A stretch of 64,000 nt of DNA from Leyella lascolaii (GCF_900079775.1 NZ_LT556036.1:299270-363269), one strand, 5' to 3'; shown: positions 34,124 through 43,334, numbered from the stretch's first letter. A program made the numbers and translations. The notes: generated by a model from the letters alone, not told the origin.

Positions 34124-34143
34124 ATCATACTGTCAATCATACT
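34124..34143 (-). promoter_or_regulatory. Direct-repeat operator-like 20-mer, copy 2
   Basis: On the - strand this reads AGTATGATTGACAGTATGAT, identical to 12040-12059. It lies about 110 bases upstream of the DUF4099 start and about 80 bases upstream of the -7 box, an activator-like position. Confidence 0.6.
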
Positions 34144-34153
34144 TCAAACGAAG

Positions 34154-34195
34154 AATGGGGCTTCCCTAAGCACGTTCGTGCCGGGAAGCCCCATT
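34154..34195 (-). terminator. Terminator of the AlbA_2 gene
   Basis: AATGGGGCTTCCC (34154-34166) pairs perfectly with GGGAAGCCCCATT (34183-34195), and the loop holds its own GCAC/GTGC stem. It separates the upstream - strand AlbA_2 gene from the promoter region of the long operon. Confidence 0.75.
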
Positions 34196-34226
34196 CGGGT
34201 ATAAGTCGTTATGTTTACAGGTACAA

Positions 34227-35834
34227 TTAAGACTTTTCAGCCTTGGTCGCTACATACATTTGATTCCTGCTGGTTGGGTTGTCAGGTTCTGTCATTGACA
34301 GCAGGCCTTCAGTTATCAAGGGAGAAATATACACGCGCTTGAAGTTTACCCTGTCTTTCAAATTGAGCATATTCATTATTTCCAAAAAACTTTTGGGTTC
34401 TTTGCAGAAATCCAAAATCAACGCTCTCCTCAAGTCCTTCTTGATGGGTTTTCTTGGTGGGTTTTCTTGGTGGGTTTTCTTGATGGTTTTTTCTTGATGG
34501 GTGTTCCCGATGGGCAACGTCAACACCACATAATCGGGCTGCACTTCTTCGGTCAACTTAGGCTCATCCCAACCTAATTCTTTCCATCCGGCCAATATCT
34601 TGTCCACACCGCTTCCGGCTTTTTCTGCCTTGCCCAACAACATGAACATTTTTTGCAAAGTCGGATTACGGCAGATGCTTCTTCCTCCTTTAAAGTATTG
34701 TTGCTTCGACACTAACATCATGCCGGGGTTGGAGAAAGTTAGTTCCGTTTCCGTTCTGCGTATTACAATGTTGCCTGTTGCATTCAGGTCTTGATGGACT
34801 ATGCAGTTTATCAATGCCTCGCGCACGGCATCATGAGCGGCTGTTTCCTCTTGCCTTTCATCGCCTATCAACTTGAATGGCTTGGGCAGGGCTTGGATGA
34901 GTTTGTTGTACACTCGTATATAGAATTGGAACAGGTTGGCCTCCCATGTGCCATCTGGATAGATGCGGTCGGTCCAGCGTACCCTGGCATCATCGGTGTA
35001 CAACCGCTCTTGGTAATCCACAAAATAATAAGGTTCTCCGGCTGGGTTTGTTATCATGTCGGATTGGCCGAACATCAAAAGCCCGGCACGGGTGATGCCG
35101 CTTTCGTCCGTCGCTATGTTGTGGGAATAAGCACCAATCTTCTCCATGAATTGCAGGTCGTCCGTAAGTTTTGCCCAAGGATGGGTGGGGTGCAGGCTGA
35201 CGAATAACTGGCGGTATTGGTGCAGTGACGGCAGGTCGATGGCATTTTCAAGGGTGAATCCTTTTCGTATGATGGCATCTTGCGGATGGCTCTCATGTTC
35301 CGCATCGGCAAACATCCGTCTCACTTCCGCGTCTGTACACTGGTAATCGCCCTCATGATTCCTGCGATAGGTATTGCCAATGGGGTTGGTCGTGAGGTAC
35401 ACAGGACGCATATTGTATTCAGCCCGGGGAATGTGGCAAACGAGCAGATACGCTCCATCTATTTCCTTGACTTCGACATCCTGTTCGTGGGGCAGGCAAA
35501 CGCTTACCTTTCCACGGTTATGTGCGTTGTCCCAAAAAATCTTTTTGTGTTTGAGTGCCGTTTCTTCGGAAAGACCATCGAACAAGAATTTTCCATCCTT
35601 TTTCTGTACGCCCAATATGATTGTGCCCCCGTTGGTATTGGCAAATGCCGAATAGGTTTCCCAAAAGCTGCCGGGAAAGCCACCACGAGCGGATTTGAAC
35701 TCGACTTCGGCCGATTCACCTTTTTGGACCAAGGCATATAATTCTCTTCTGATGTCTGTCATACGATTCTTGTTATGTTGCAACTGCATTGTCATCGGTT
35801 GCTTGATTGATACGACCTCACTTTGGTGATGCAA
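34227..35834 (-). CDS. AlbA_2/Schlafen-type ATP-binding protein (RecG-like domain family)
   Basis: A 535-residue protein, or 511 from the ATG at 35762. The AlbA_2 domain is visible as SAEVEFKSARGGFPGSFWET and AFANTNGGTIILGVQ. A C-terminal GHKL-like ATP-binding region includes AVREALINCIVHQDLN and GSGVDKILAGWKELG. Proteins of this kind act as regulators or defence-linked nucleases. The C-terminal linker (THQENPPRKPIKK) is encoded by 13-bp tandem repeats. A TATATTTG box (- strand, 35859-35852) serves as promoter. Confidence 0.8.
   Translation of the reverse strand: MHHQSEVVSIKQPMTMQLQHNKNRMTDIRRELYALVQKGESAEVEFKSARGGFPGSFWETYSAFANTNGGTIILGVQKKDGKFLFDGLSEETALKHKKIFWDNAHNRGKVSVCLPHEQDVEVKEIDGAYLLVCHIPRAEYNMRPVYLTTNPIGNTYRRNHEGDYQCTDAEVRRMFADAEHESHPQDAIIRKGFTLENAIDLPSLHQYRQLFVSLHPTHPWAKLTDDLQFMEKIGAYSHNIATDESGITRAGLLMFGQSDMITNPAGEPYYFVDYQERLYTDDARVRWTDRIYPDGTWEANLFQFYIRVYNKLIQALPKPFKLIGDERQEETAAHDAVREALINCIVHQDLNATGNIVIRRTETELTFSNPGMMLVSKQQYFKGGRSICRNPTLQKMFMLLGKAEKAGSGVDKILAGWKELGWDEPKLTEEVQPDYVVLTLPIGNTHQEKTIKKTHQENPPRKPIKKDLRRALILDFCKEPKSFLEIMNMLNLKDRVNFKRVYISPLITEGLLSMTEPDNPTSRNQMYVATKAEKS
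34446..34498. repeat. 13-bp tandem repeat inside the AlbA_2 gene
   Basis: GGGTTTTCTTGGT occurs at 34446-34458 and 34459-34471, then GGGTTTTCTTGAT at 34472-34484, and a 14-base variant at 34485-34498. Because 13 is not a multiple of three, gain or loss of a unit would shift the frame about 80 residues before the C-terminus. Confidence 0.75.
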
Positions 35835-35851
35835 TTACTTCTTACAATTTG

Positions 35852-35859
35852 CAAATATA
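35852..35859 (-). promoter_or_regulatory. -7 promoter box of the AlbA_2 gene
   Basis: TATATTTG on the - strand matches TAnnTTTG; a TTG word lies about 22 bases upstream. The predicted start of transcription is close to the ATG at 35834. Confidence 0.5.
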
Positions 35860-36024
35860 ATGTTTTTTACGGTGTAACTTCCAAGTTAAGAGAGATTTCT
35901 CCATTTTTTCAGGCATCCGTTGTATAATCGTTGCGAAGTCTGATTGACAGGTCTGATTCCCTATAAAATCTTATAATATAGCCATTCCCACTATCGTCTT
36001 TCCGCTTTTACGCAAACCACATAT

Positions 36025-36032
36025 TACTTTTG
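36025..36032 (+). promoter_or_regulatory. -7 box immediately before an ATG
   Basis: TACTTTTG matches TAnnTTTG and ends four bases before the ATG at 36037. If used, the transcript would be leaderless or nearly so. Confidence 0.4.
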
Positions 36033-36036
36033 TGCC

Positions 36037-36696
36037 ATGAAAAAGTCATGGCTACTATTTACCCTGTCTTCTTGTTTCCTCTCCGTACAAGCGCAATTCC
36101 ACACTATTGCTTACAGCAAGCCGCTCTATAAAGTAGAGGAAGTTGCGGAGCAAAAGGACACAAAAAGCCTCCCCGAAGCAGGAAAGGCCGATAATCCTGT
36201 TTCCCAACCATCGATGGCAGGGAAACATTCAGAAGAAATGCACAGCCGGTGGATAGGCTGTTATATGAGTGTTTCTTATCCTTTGAAGGAAATCATGGTC
36301 ACTTCACCTTACGGACGGCGCAAAGACCCTCTCACTGGCAAGCGGAGCAACCACAACGGCTTGGACTTGCGGGCGAGGAATGAGGAGGTCTATGCCATGA
36401 TGCCGGGCGAGGTGGTTAAGGTGTCATCCGACAAGCGTTCGGGCAACTATGTGACCATCCGTCACGGTGACTACACAGTCAGTTATTGCCATCTGTCGAA
36501 AACATTGGTAAAGAAAGGCGTACAAGTCTTGCCCGGAGAGGTGGTGGCAATCAGTGGCAACACCGGACGTAGTACCGGGCCACACTTGCACATTACCGCC
36601 AAATACGGCAAGAAGCACATCGACCCGGCCATCCTGTTGCAATTCGTCCGTGAAACACGTGCGGAAGCATGGGCGCATTTGGTAGCAGACGACTAA
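36037..36696 (+). CDS. Exported M23 family peptidase
   Basis: A 219-residue protein with a signal peptide (MKKSWLLFTLSSCFLSVQAQ) and a complete M23/lysostaphin-like domain. It shows the zinc ligands HNGLD and a GPHLHITAKY motif, with GRRKDPLTGKRSNHNGLDLR before them and SGNTGRSTGPHLH after. Such enzymes cleave peptidoglycan cross-bridges and are common in Bacteroidales conjugation loci. Its stop abuts the stop of a convergent membrane-protein gene. Confidence 0.85.
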   Translation: MKKSWLLFTLSSCFLSVQAQFHTIAYSKPLYKVEEVAEQKDTKSLPEAGKADNPVSQPSMAGKHSEEMHSRWIGCYMSVSYPLKEIMVTSPYGRRKDPLTGKRSNHNGLDLRARNEEVYAMMPGEVVKVSSDKRSGNYVTIRHGDYTVSYCHLSKTLVKKGVQVLPGEVVAISGNTGRSTGPHLHITAKYGKKHIDPAILLQFVRETRAEAWAHLVADD

Positions 36697-36698
36697 GC

Positions 36699-37088
36699 TC
36701 ACTTCCCGTTCCCTTTAAGGAACTGCTCGTAGTCATATTCGTTCATCCTCGGCTTGTAAGTCTTGCCCGACAGGAACAGCCTCGCTATCAGTATAGGCCA
36801 GAAGATGGGAATTGCCCAAAGGATGACCTTGTTCAAATTCGCATTTCCATTTGCATTTGCATTTCTCATGTACCTGTTGGGATGCCGCTCTTGATACTTG
36901 GCAAAAGGAATCAATATGTACCGCCATGCCAATAAGATGGCACCCACCCAGAACCAGTCCAATAGAAGCCAGCAAAACAATACGGCCAACCACAAGGCAG
37001 TGGTTTCAGCCGAACATACCTTTCGTAGAATCTTCCCACAGAAATTAAGTAGGAAATATCCCAGTATAATCAATATAATATATCCCAT
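36699..37088 (-). CDS. Small integral membrane protein of unknown function
   Basis: A 129-residue protein with three hydrophobic segments at about 2-17, 30-65 (LWLAVLFCWLLLDWFWVGAI) and 88-107. Between the last two lies an Asn/Ala run (NANANGNAN) encoded by short 6-base repeats. It may mark the outer end of the mobile-element backbone. No family is recognised. Confidence 0.55.
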   Translation of the reverse strand: MGYIILIILGYFLLNFCGKILRKVCSAETTALWLAVLFCWLLLDWFWVGAILLAWRYILIPFAKYQERHPNRYMRNANANGNANLNKVILWAIPIFWPILIARLFLSGKTYKPRMNEYDYEQFLKGNGK

Positions 37089-37199
37089 AATAAATTGAAT
37101 TTCAGAATACTAATATACAAAATTTTTATGAGCCACACAAATGATTGACGCTTTTCTATGGGCGTTTTTGAATTTTTATAATGGGTGCAAGTACAAGAA

Positions 37200-37237
37200 A
37201 AGCCCTTGCTCCAAGTTCAAGACAAGGAGAAGGGCTT
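37200..37237 (-). terminator. Terminator at the end of the polysaccharide locus
   Basis: AAGCCCTT plus CTCC (37200-37212) pair with GGAG plus AAGGGCTT (37226-37237), with one bulged G. On the - strand TTTTCTT follows the stem. It ends - strand transcription after the YjbH-like pseudogene. Confidence 0.7.
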
Positions 37238-37264
37238 GCAACTATTATTCACCATTGTTTGTCG

Positions 37265-38047
37265 TTAAAATAGGCATAGTTTGAAATACATTCCGGTCTA
37301 AAGGTGTTTGCATTGGTTCAACTCAGACACCACATTGATTCGGTCTTTCCACACCGAATAGCTGCCTCCCATATTCACTGTGCACGAATCATACTCTACC
37401 ATCAGGTTCAGGCCGTTCAACAACTTGTTTCCGAACGAACTTTCGGGCAGATTGAAGCGCAGGTTGGCTCCGATGTCCGGTCCATTGTAGTGATTCAATT
37501 CCCGGTTATAGAGATACGCCACATGGACTCAGATGTCTACCACCTGTTTCCACGAGAAATGCTTGGACATAGCCAAGTAGTAGCGATTCCAATAACCGTT
37601 CCTGGTGGCAGAGACCGAACCAAATCCATTACTGTGCGAACTCGTACCAGGGTCATTCGTTCCCAATACCACTTGAGGTGTCCACGGCTTCCACCAACTT
37701 TCTTTCCACAGCCGTAATCTAACGGCAAAATGCCTGTCTTGATTGCGGAACTTGTTGGGCAACTGCAATTCTGACACTGCCATTTTCAACAGCGTACATA
37801 CATAGCCTACTTCCAACCAAGGAAAAAAAGTCAAGTTCCAGTAGTAGTTCCAAATGTTGTAATTCCATTCGCCCGGCATGGCTGCAATATCCAAGTAAGA
37901 CGTTCCTACCATCACGGTCTTGTCCCGATGCATGTCAGCCGTGGGCATATGTAGCAGTCCGGTTGTTCCATAGGCAAATTGCCCATATGCAATATCAGCA
38001 AAAGGAAAGTTGAAAAAGAAAATATAAATTACAAGGTGCTTTTTCAT
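37265..38047 (-). pseudogene. YjbH-like exported protein gene with two nonsense codons
   Basis: The frame starts MKKHLVIYIFFFNFPFADIA (signal peptide) and continues FAYGTTGLLHMPTADMHRDK as in YjbH-domain proteins linked to exopolysaccharide. It is interrupted by TGA at 37531-37529 and continues in the same frame as VHVAYLYNRELNHYNGP. It is then cut again by TAG near 37298, beyond which TGMYFKLCLF and a TAA at 37265 follow in frame. Family relatives appear to have Gly and Gln-like residues at those points, but this is from memory. Either the gene is dead or it needs double readthrough. Confidence 0.7.
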
Positions 38048-38170
38048 AATTGGTATCATCTGTTTTTGACTATGATTATCTATTAAAATCAAAGCCAGCC
38101 ATTATGGATATTTCCCATAATGGCTGACATATAAATTAATATCTTTCAGATAGATTTCAAACGTAAGATG

Positions 38171-38899
38171 TTACATTTTTACAATAGACTTTTCGCTACC
38201 TTTCAACCTACATATCACTATTTTTATGCCATCTTCATGGTCAATCAGACGCACAGCTTCTGTAAATATGACAAAAGTCTTTCCTCTGTCCAACTTCTTT
38301 TGGGTTAGCAACTTGTATTGACTTTCTGACATACAGATAGCATTGAAAATAATGCTCTGGGCCGTTTCTTGATTATCATACGTGATTTCAAGGTTAAAAT
38401 TAAAATTATCAAATGCAGGGAAGGAAGTTTGCAACTCTTTCCTACGAACGAAATTCAGTTCATAACCTTTGGTTGAAAGTTCAATTTTTCCTTTGCCAGC
38501 CATTGATGCAGACTTTACATATATGTTTTGTATATGATTGTCCAGATGTTCATCTCCGTTCAAAAATCTTCTCATATAGACATCTTTATTGTCATAGCTG
38601 CCAATCTTCAATAGTTCTGTTGACAGTCTGCCTGAAAAATTGTGTATTGCAAATTCCCCATTATTAATAAAAGAAAGAGGAATAGGGACTTGGTATTTGT
38701 CTATTGCAGTGTTTGGTACAACATACAGCAAAGTCACTTTTTCTTCATCGGTCACCCAATACTTTCCCACCGATACATCAATTGTAGGGAGCTTTTTCAT
38801 ACATTCTTTAAGTACTGGAATAGCCATTAGTACAGTAACAATAGCTGCAGCATATGACCATGCTTTATAAGAGAACAATTTACGAAATAACTTTTTCAT
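38171..38899 (-). CDS. Membrane-anchored protein of unknown function
   Basis: A 242-residue protein with an N-terminal basic stretch and one transmembrane helix (about residues 12-29, SYAAAIVTVLMAIPVL). It has a beta-rich outer part and an AT-rich coding sequence that contrasts with the GC-rich element DNA. It lies between the YjbH-like pseudogene and an MFS fragment next to the Septu pair, so it may be part of the same acquired segment. No family is recognised. Confidence 0.55.
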   Translation of the reverse strand: MKKLFRKLFSYKAWSYAAAIVTVLMAIPVLKECMKKLPTIDVSVGKYWVTDEEKVTLLYVVPNTAIDKYQVPIPLSFINNGEFAIHNFSGRLSTELLKIGSYDNKDVYMRRFLNGDEHLDNHIQNIYVKSASMAGKGKIELSTKGYELNFVRRKELQTSFPAFDNFNFNLEITYDNQETAQSIIFNAICMSESQYKLLTQKKLDRGKTFVIFTEAVRLIDHEDGIKIVICRLKGSEKSIVKM

Positions 38900-38940
38900 T
38901 GCAATAATATAATGATACAGGTTTACAAATACCGTTTACA

Positions 38941-39252
38941 TTACATTTCATTTATTTGAATATAAGTTGCTTGTAAGAGAATGCGTAAAGCATTATGCCC
39001 ACAAAGCAGCGCCAAGGGAACAAGGAATCCAAATGCCATATCGGTTTCGCCCAACACCCCCATCAATATAGGTATAATTGCTCCACCCATAATGGACATG
39101 ACAGAGTAGGAGGATGCAGTCTTGGTATTGTTGCCTGTGACATCGGTCAGTGCCATCAAGAAGATGGTAGGGAACATCACATTCTCAATCAGATAGGTAA
39201 GGCATAGTGCCGTCATTCCTACTCGCCCGTTGGAGGTAATGGTTAGCAATAT
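38941..39252 (-). pseudogene. 3' fragment of an MFS sugar permease gene
   Basis: About 104 codons (ICILLTITSNGRVGMTALCLTYL onward in frame) match the C-terminal third of the MFS permease at 42097-43334, with roughly four fifths DNA identity judged by eye. The homology begins exactly where the PtuB stop codon ends. The gene end differs (LLQATYIQINEM). It is a remnant of a diverged paralogous permease, not a recent duplicate. Confidence 0.75.
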
Positions 39253-39257
39253 ACAGA

Positions 39258-40136
39258 TTAATCTTTGAACGGAACATCACATCTTTTAAGTTCTTCTCTC
39301 AGACATTTTATAAACACAGCACTTTCCAAAAGAGCTTTATCGAGCACATCTTTCCAGTTGTTTATTTCCGAACAAATTTGTTTTTGGTCGCTTACCTGTT
39401 CTATGCAATAATTAAGCGTATGAGCGCATGCGTCTTTTCTAATATACATAACTGTTTCCTTTATAAGATTCATAATAGCTGCTCCACTCCCTGCTTCGAA
39501 TGTTTTCAGTACATCCTGCTCTTTCATGGTATTTTCAAGCAGCCTGAAAATTCTATTGTCGATTTCTCCTTGCTGTAAATAAAACGTGGCGTGTGGGAGA
39601 CCATTCCTTTCTGTAATTGAGCAGTATAGAAATTTATCATTAGGCACTACATCCAAATAAGCATTCCAATAATGCCTTCTGCCTGAATCGTCTAATGTTT
39701 TGGCTGATTTATGTTGATTGCAAGTTTGGCAACAGGGAATGAGATTTTTGGGATGCACCACGTATAGAGGGAATTGCTCTTGGGGAATAAAGTGATCCAT
39801 TGTTTGAACAAGGTTTACTTCACATATTGGGCAAAATACGTTTTCAAAGCCTCTTTCGTCAGTGAGTAATCTATGCCGTAATTTAGAGATTTCGCTTCCT
39901 TTGTAGCTATAAAGTGATTTAAACTGTTCCTTTTCTCTTGCACAAAGTTCAGGGTGGTTCGCAATCAATCTTTCTAAATCATCATTTTCAAATGCACTAT
40001 CATATTCATTAATACATTCACCGTATCTGTCTACAATGTCTTGGCATGAGGATTTCTTCTCTATCGATTTACATTTTGATATGATACCATCAATGAACTC
40101 ACGTGAATTATCTGTATAGGGTTGAAGATTCCTCAT
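39258..40136 (-). CDS. ptuB: HNH nuclease, PtuB-like component of a Septu-type defence system
   Basis: A 292-residue protein with an HNH/zinc motif in its middle: FCPICEVN, MDHFIPQEQFPL, and KNLIPCCQTCNQHKSAK. Cysteine pairs frame a DHxxP and an N-H-type triad. In Septu systems an AAA ATPase (PtuA) partners an HNH nuclease (PtuB) to stop phage. The gene follows its partner by two bases and ends against the MFS fragment. Low GC marks it as acquired. Confidence 0.8.
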   Translation of the reverse strand: MRNLQPYTDNSREFIDGIISKCKSIEKKSSCQDIVDRYGECINEYDSAFENDDLERLIANHPELCAREKEQFKSLYSYKGSEISKLRHRLLTDERGFENVFCPICEVNLVQTMDHFIPQEQFPLYVVHPKNLIPCCQTCNQHKSAKTLDDSGRRHYWNAYLDVVPNDKFLYCSITERNGLPHATFYLQQGEIDNRIFRLLENTMKEQDVLKTFEAGSGAAIMNLIKETVMYIRKDACAHTLNYCIEQVSDQKQICSEINNWKDVLDKALLESAVFIKCLREELKRCDVPFKD

Positions 40137-40138
40137 AA

Positions 40139-42058
40139 TTAATTCTGATGCTGATTGATGATGTTTCTAATAATTAATCGAAGATTTAAGCCTATCTTTC
40201 CATGTAACTGAAGAGCTTCTATAGTCCTATCATAGTCCCAAGCACACTTTTCAGCTGTATCTGCAATGAACTTTTCATACCGTTTTTCATCATTTAAATT
40301 TTTGAATATCACATCACTTATCACTGATATATCCTCCCCAAAACATTCATAGCCTATCTTGCTTACATTCAAAGTGTTTAAATTTCTATTGAATACATAC
40401 ACATTTTCGGCTACCATTTCTCTTACTACCAATGCAGAATGGGTTGATATTATTGCATATGACTGAAATCTCTCCAAGATATCGAAGACAGCTTTTAATA
40501 ATTGGGATATAGCATGAGGATGAAGGTGTTGCTCTGGTTCATCAAAGAAAAGAAGAGTATCATTCCTAATGTTTGCCAGTATGTCACTGATGGCGAATAT
40601 GAACATGGTTTCACCAGAACTCATCCTTTTGCAAACATTTTTAGTGCCCTCATTGTCTACTGCCATGTCATGGTATATAGCTCTGACGGTATCTTTGGGA
40701 AATACTTCTAACATTATTTCTTTCCATGCTGTCATCAGATAGTCAGATTGTTCTCTTTCGATAATTTTTTTAATATTATCGATGAGATGATTCACCTGTT
40801 CATCTAAAGAAAGAAGTTCATTTTGTCTTTTTAGCAAGCCACAATATTTATATCCCATTATGTAATTTGCATTGTTGGGAGGAAAATGGTCAAACGGCGA
40901 ATATGAAACAATGATGACTTGACTGAATATGGGTCTAAGTCCCTCAAACCCTTCTTTCTTGTTCTTTACAAGAGCATCAACCATGTCGTTAATGAGGGTT
41001 GTTTTCCCAACTCCGTTTTCACCAATCAATCCGATGATCCGTTTATAAGGCTGACATTTATATGCGAAATTAAAATCAATCACATTACCCCTGTCGTCTG
41101 GATCTTTGTATTTGGGGCTATATATGAAAGTGAAAGAATAAGCATCCTTTATATCTCGTCCATTAACGAAATATCGCCCTTCACGCAGGGCTTTCTCGGA
41201 AGAGTTGAACCTACATAATGAATTGGTAAACACTTTTTCTTTTTCGAATGCCTCATGTATACTTGAAAAACAAGCCACATCTCGAAGCGCAGCAAGGCAA
41301 TCATAAGCTTTATTTCCCAATACTTTCTTCAAATTCTGATAGTAAGACACATCAAAACCCAAAGAGCAAAACGCTTCTGAGAGCGAAAAGAAACGTTGCT
41401 CCAATACGTTACTCGTATCGTCACATCCACGCTTCATTATTTTCACAGTGCCTATGTAGTGTTTTTGTCCATCTTTATCAATATAGTGGAGAGCAAACCA
41501 CGTAAAATAGCCAAAATCATTCCAGGCATAATTGTGAGTAAGCACAAAACAATCGGTTTCATTGGGCCATTCTATGTTTTCTTCTGTAAAGTTGGTATAG
41601 GTCACAATTTGGGAATTACATCGAATGAATGGCGTAAAATTATTTATTTTCAAACGATTTGCGTCTTGGAACTCGATACGCAATATACCATCAACCTCTA
41701 CAATAGTCAATCGTTCCTTTTCAAGTAGAACCTTAATTCGTTCTATGATTTCTTGCTTATCTCTGTTTTTCTTGTAATTTATGATGCGCTCCAAGAATTT
41801 CAGGAACAAATTTTCGTCTTCTGTGACTTTTAAAATAGATTTAAGCAATTTGTCCTCAGACCAATCTTCATTTAATATAAAGTGTTTTTCTATTTCATCT
41901 CCAAGTATTTGATATCTTTTATCTTCGCCTGTTGATACTTTTTGGTACACGTTCCATAGTTCGGACAAATCGTTCATTAAATCCGAATTAAATCTGATTG
42001 CATGTACGAGCGTTCTAAGCAATGGATAGATTTCGTTTATTAATTGTATAGAAATCAT
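40139..42058 (-). CDS. ptuA: AAA/ABC-type ATPase, PtuA-like, with long N-terminal extension
   Basis: A 639-residue protein with a Walker A GLIGENGVGKTTLIN near residue 347, a signature-like MSSGETMFIFAISD near 493, a Walker B LLFFDEPEQHLHPHAIS near 518 and a switch histidine IISTHSALVV. This is the ATPase layout of Septu PtuA and related OLD/RecF-like defence proteins. The first 330 residues precede the ATPase, with a helical block (1-120) and a beta-rich block, longer than I expect of a minimal PtuA. No reverse transcriptase is nearby, which argues against a retron. Confidence 0.8.
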   Translation of the reverse strand: MISIQLINEIYPLLRTLVHAIRFNSDLMNDLSELWNVYQKVSTGEDKRYQILGDEIEKHFILNEDWSEDKLLKSILKVTEDENLFLKFLERIINYKKNRDKQEIIERIKVLLEKERLTIVEVDGILRIEFQDANRLKINNFTPFIRCNSQIVTYTNFTEENIEWPNETDCFVLTHNYAWNDFGYFTWFALHYIDKDGQKHYIGTVKIMKRGCDDTSNVLEQRFFSLSEAFCSLGFDVSYYQNLKKVLGNKAYDCLAALRDVACFSSIHEAFEKEKVFTNSLCRFNSSEKALREGRYFVNGRDIKDAYSFTFIYSPKYKDPDDRGNVIDFNFAYKCQPYKRIIGLIGENGVGKTTLINDMVDALVKNKKEGFEGLRPIFSQVIIVSYSPFDHFPPNNANYIMGYKYCGLLKRQNELLSLDEQVNHLIDNIKKIIEREQSDYLMTAWKEIMLEVFPKDTVRAIYHDMAVDNEGTKNVCKRMSSGETMFIFAISDILANIRNDTLLFFDEPEQHLHPHAISQLLKAVFDILERFQSYAIISTHSALVVREMVAENVYVFNRNLNTLNVSKIGYECFGEDISVISDVIFKNLNDEKRYEKFIADTAEKCAWDYDRTIEALQLHGKIGLNLRLIIRNIINQHQN

Positions 42059-42096
42059 GTTCAGTCTGGAAACTCGTTATGAGAGTAAAACAGTTA

Positions 42097-43334
42097 TCAT
42101 ATGTCTCTTATGCTTACCCTTAGCCGCTTGTAAGAAAAAGCATACATCGCTATGACAATAAAACAAAACAGCGGAATGAGGAATCCGAGTGCCATATTGT
42201 TTTCACCTAACAACCCCATCAGTACAGGAGCTATTGCCCCGCCCACGATAGACATAACAAGGTAGGATGATGCTGTCTTGGTATTGCCGCCTGTGACATC
42301 GGTCAGTGCCATTGAGAAAATGGTAGGAAACATCACGCTCTCAAACAGGTAAGTAAGACAGAGTGCCGTCATTCCTACTTTTCCACTGGAGGTGATGGTG
42401 AGCAGCATGCAGATAGTTGCACCGATGGCACAGGCCGTCATCAGCCGCGCAGGAGCTACGGCCTTTAAGATGAGCGAACCGAGCAGGCGGCCTGCCATAA
42501 ACAATCCCATGCCGCCAATGGAGAGCATCATCGCTGCCGTGGACGGGCTTAGCGAGGCGTCGGCTTCAAGGGCATAGTTGATGAAGAATGAGTTGATCCC
42601 GGTTTGCGCGGACACATAGAGCAACAATGCCACTACTCCATAACGGAAAGTGCGGATGTGCCAGATGGAGGTGACGGATGACGTGTCTGGCATAGGTTCA
42701 TCAAATTTCGTATTCTCCTCATCTGGCGATGGTAGATGCAAACGGAAAAATACGAATCCCAGTACGACCACTAAGCAGCCAATGACCGCGTAAGGTAAGG
42801 ATATATTCCCATCTTCTTCCCCAAGAATTAGAAGCCCTCCAACCATCGGCCCTACCACCCAGCCAAGCCCGTTGAGGGCTTGTGCAAGGTTGAGCCTGGC
42901 GGCTGCCGACCGTTTTTCACCCAATACGGAGATATAGGGATTGGCCGAGGTTTCGAGACACGTCAGTCCGCATCCTATGAGAAACAGGCAGAACAGGAAA
43001 AACGGGAAGGACATCAATTGCCCACCGGGAATGAACAGCAATGCGCCTGTACCATAAAGCAACAGTCCAGTCACAATACCGATGCGGTAGCCCCACCGGC
43101 GTATAATCCGTCCTGCCGGGATGGCCATGAGGAAATAGCCGCCATATACCATCGCCTGTACCAATGCGCTGCGAGCTTTGGAGATGACCAGCACATCTTG
43201 AAAATGCTTGTTCAGCACACAAGGATGCTATGGGCTACTCCCCATAAGAAGAACAGTGAGGCGACAAGGGCGAACACCGTCACATAGTTACGACCGTCTG
43301 TTCCCCTGAACATGCCTCTTGTTTGGCCACTCAT
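42097..43334 (-). pseudogene. MFS sugar permease (fucose permease-like), frameshifted
   Basis: The N-terminal frame (MSGQTRGMFRGTDGRNYVTV, then FFLWGVAHSIL) stops after VC at 43212. The second frame resumes at LNKHFQDVLVISKARSALVQ and continues for 373 residues with twelve-helix FucP-like character. Inserting one A after CTTG restores HSILDVLNKHF, so a single-base deletion is the simplest cause. It overlaps the mutarotase gene by four bases (ATGA). A sequence error is possible. Confidence 0.75.

Noticed and set aside
34446..34498. CRISPR-like array
   Set aside because: The 13-bp repeats are directly adjacent without spacers and lie inside a coding frame.
1..36700. A complete, bounded conjugative transposon
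   Set aside because: No integrase, attachment site, VirB4 or VirD4 is visible, so ends and transfer competence cannot be stated.
38941..39249. MFS fragment as a functional small gene
   Set aside because: It matches only the last third of a permease and begins mid-helix; a remnant is simpler.
39258..42058. Retron carrying PtuAB
   Set aside because: No reverse transcriptase gene or msr-msd-like sequence was seen beside the pair.
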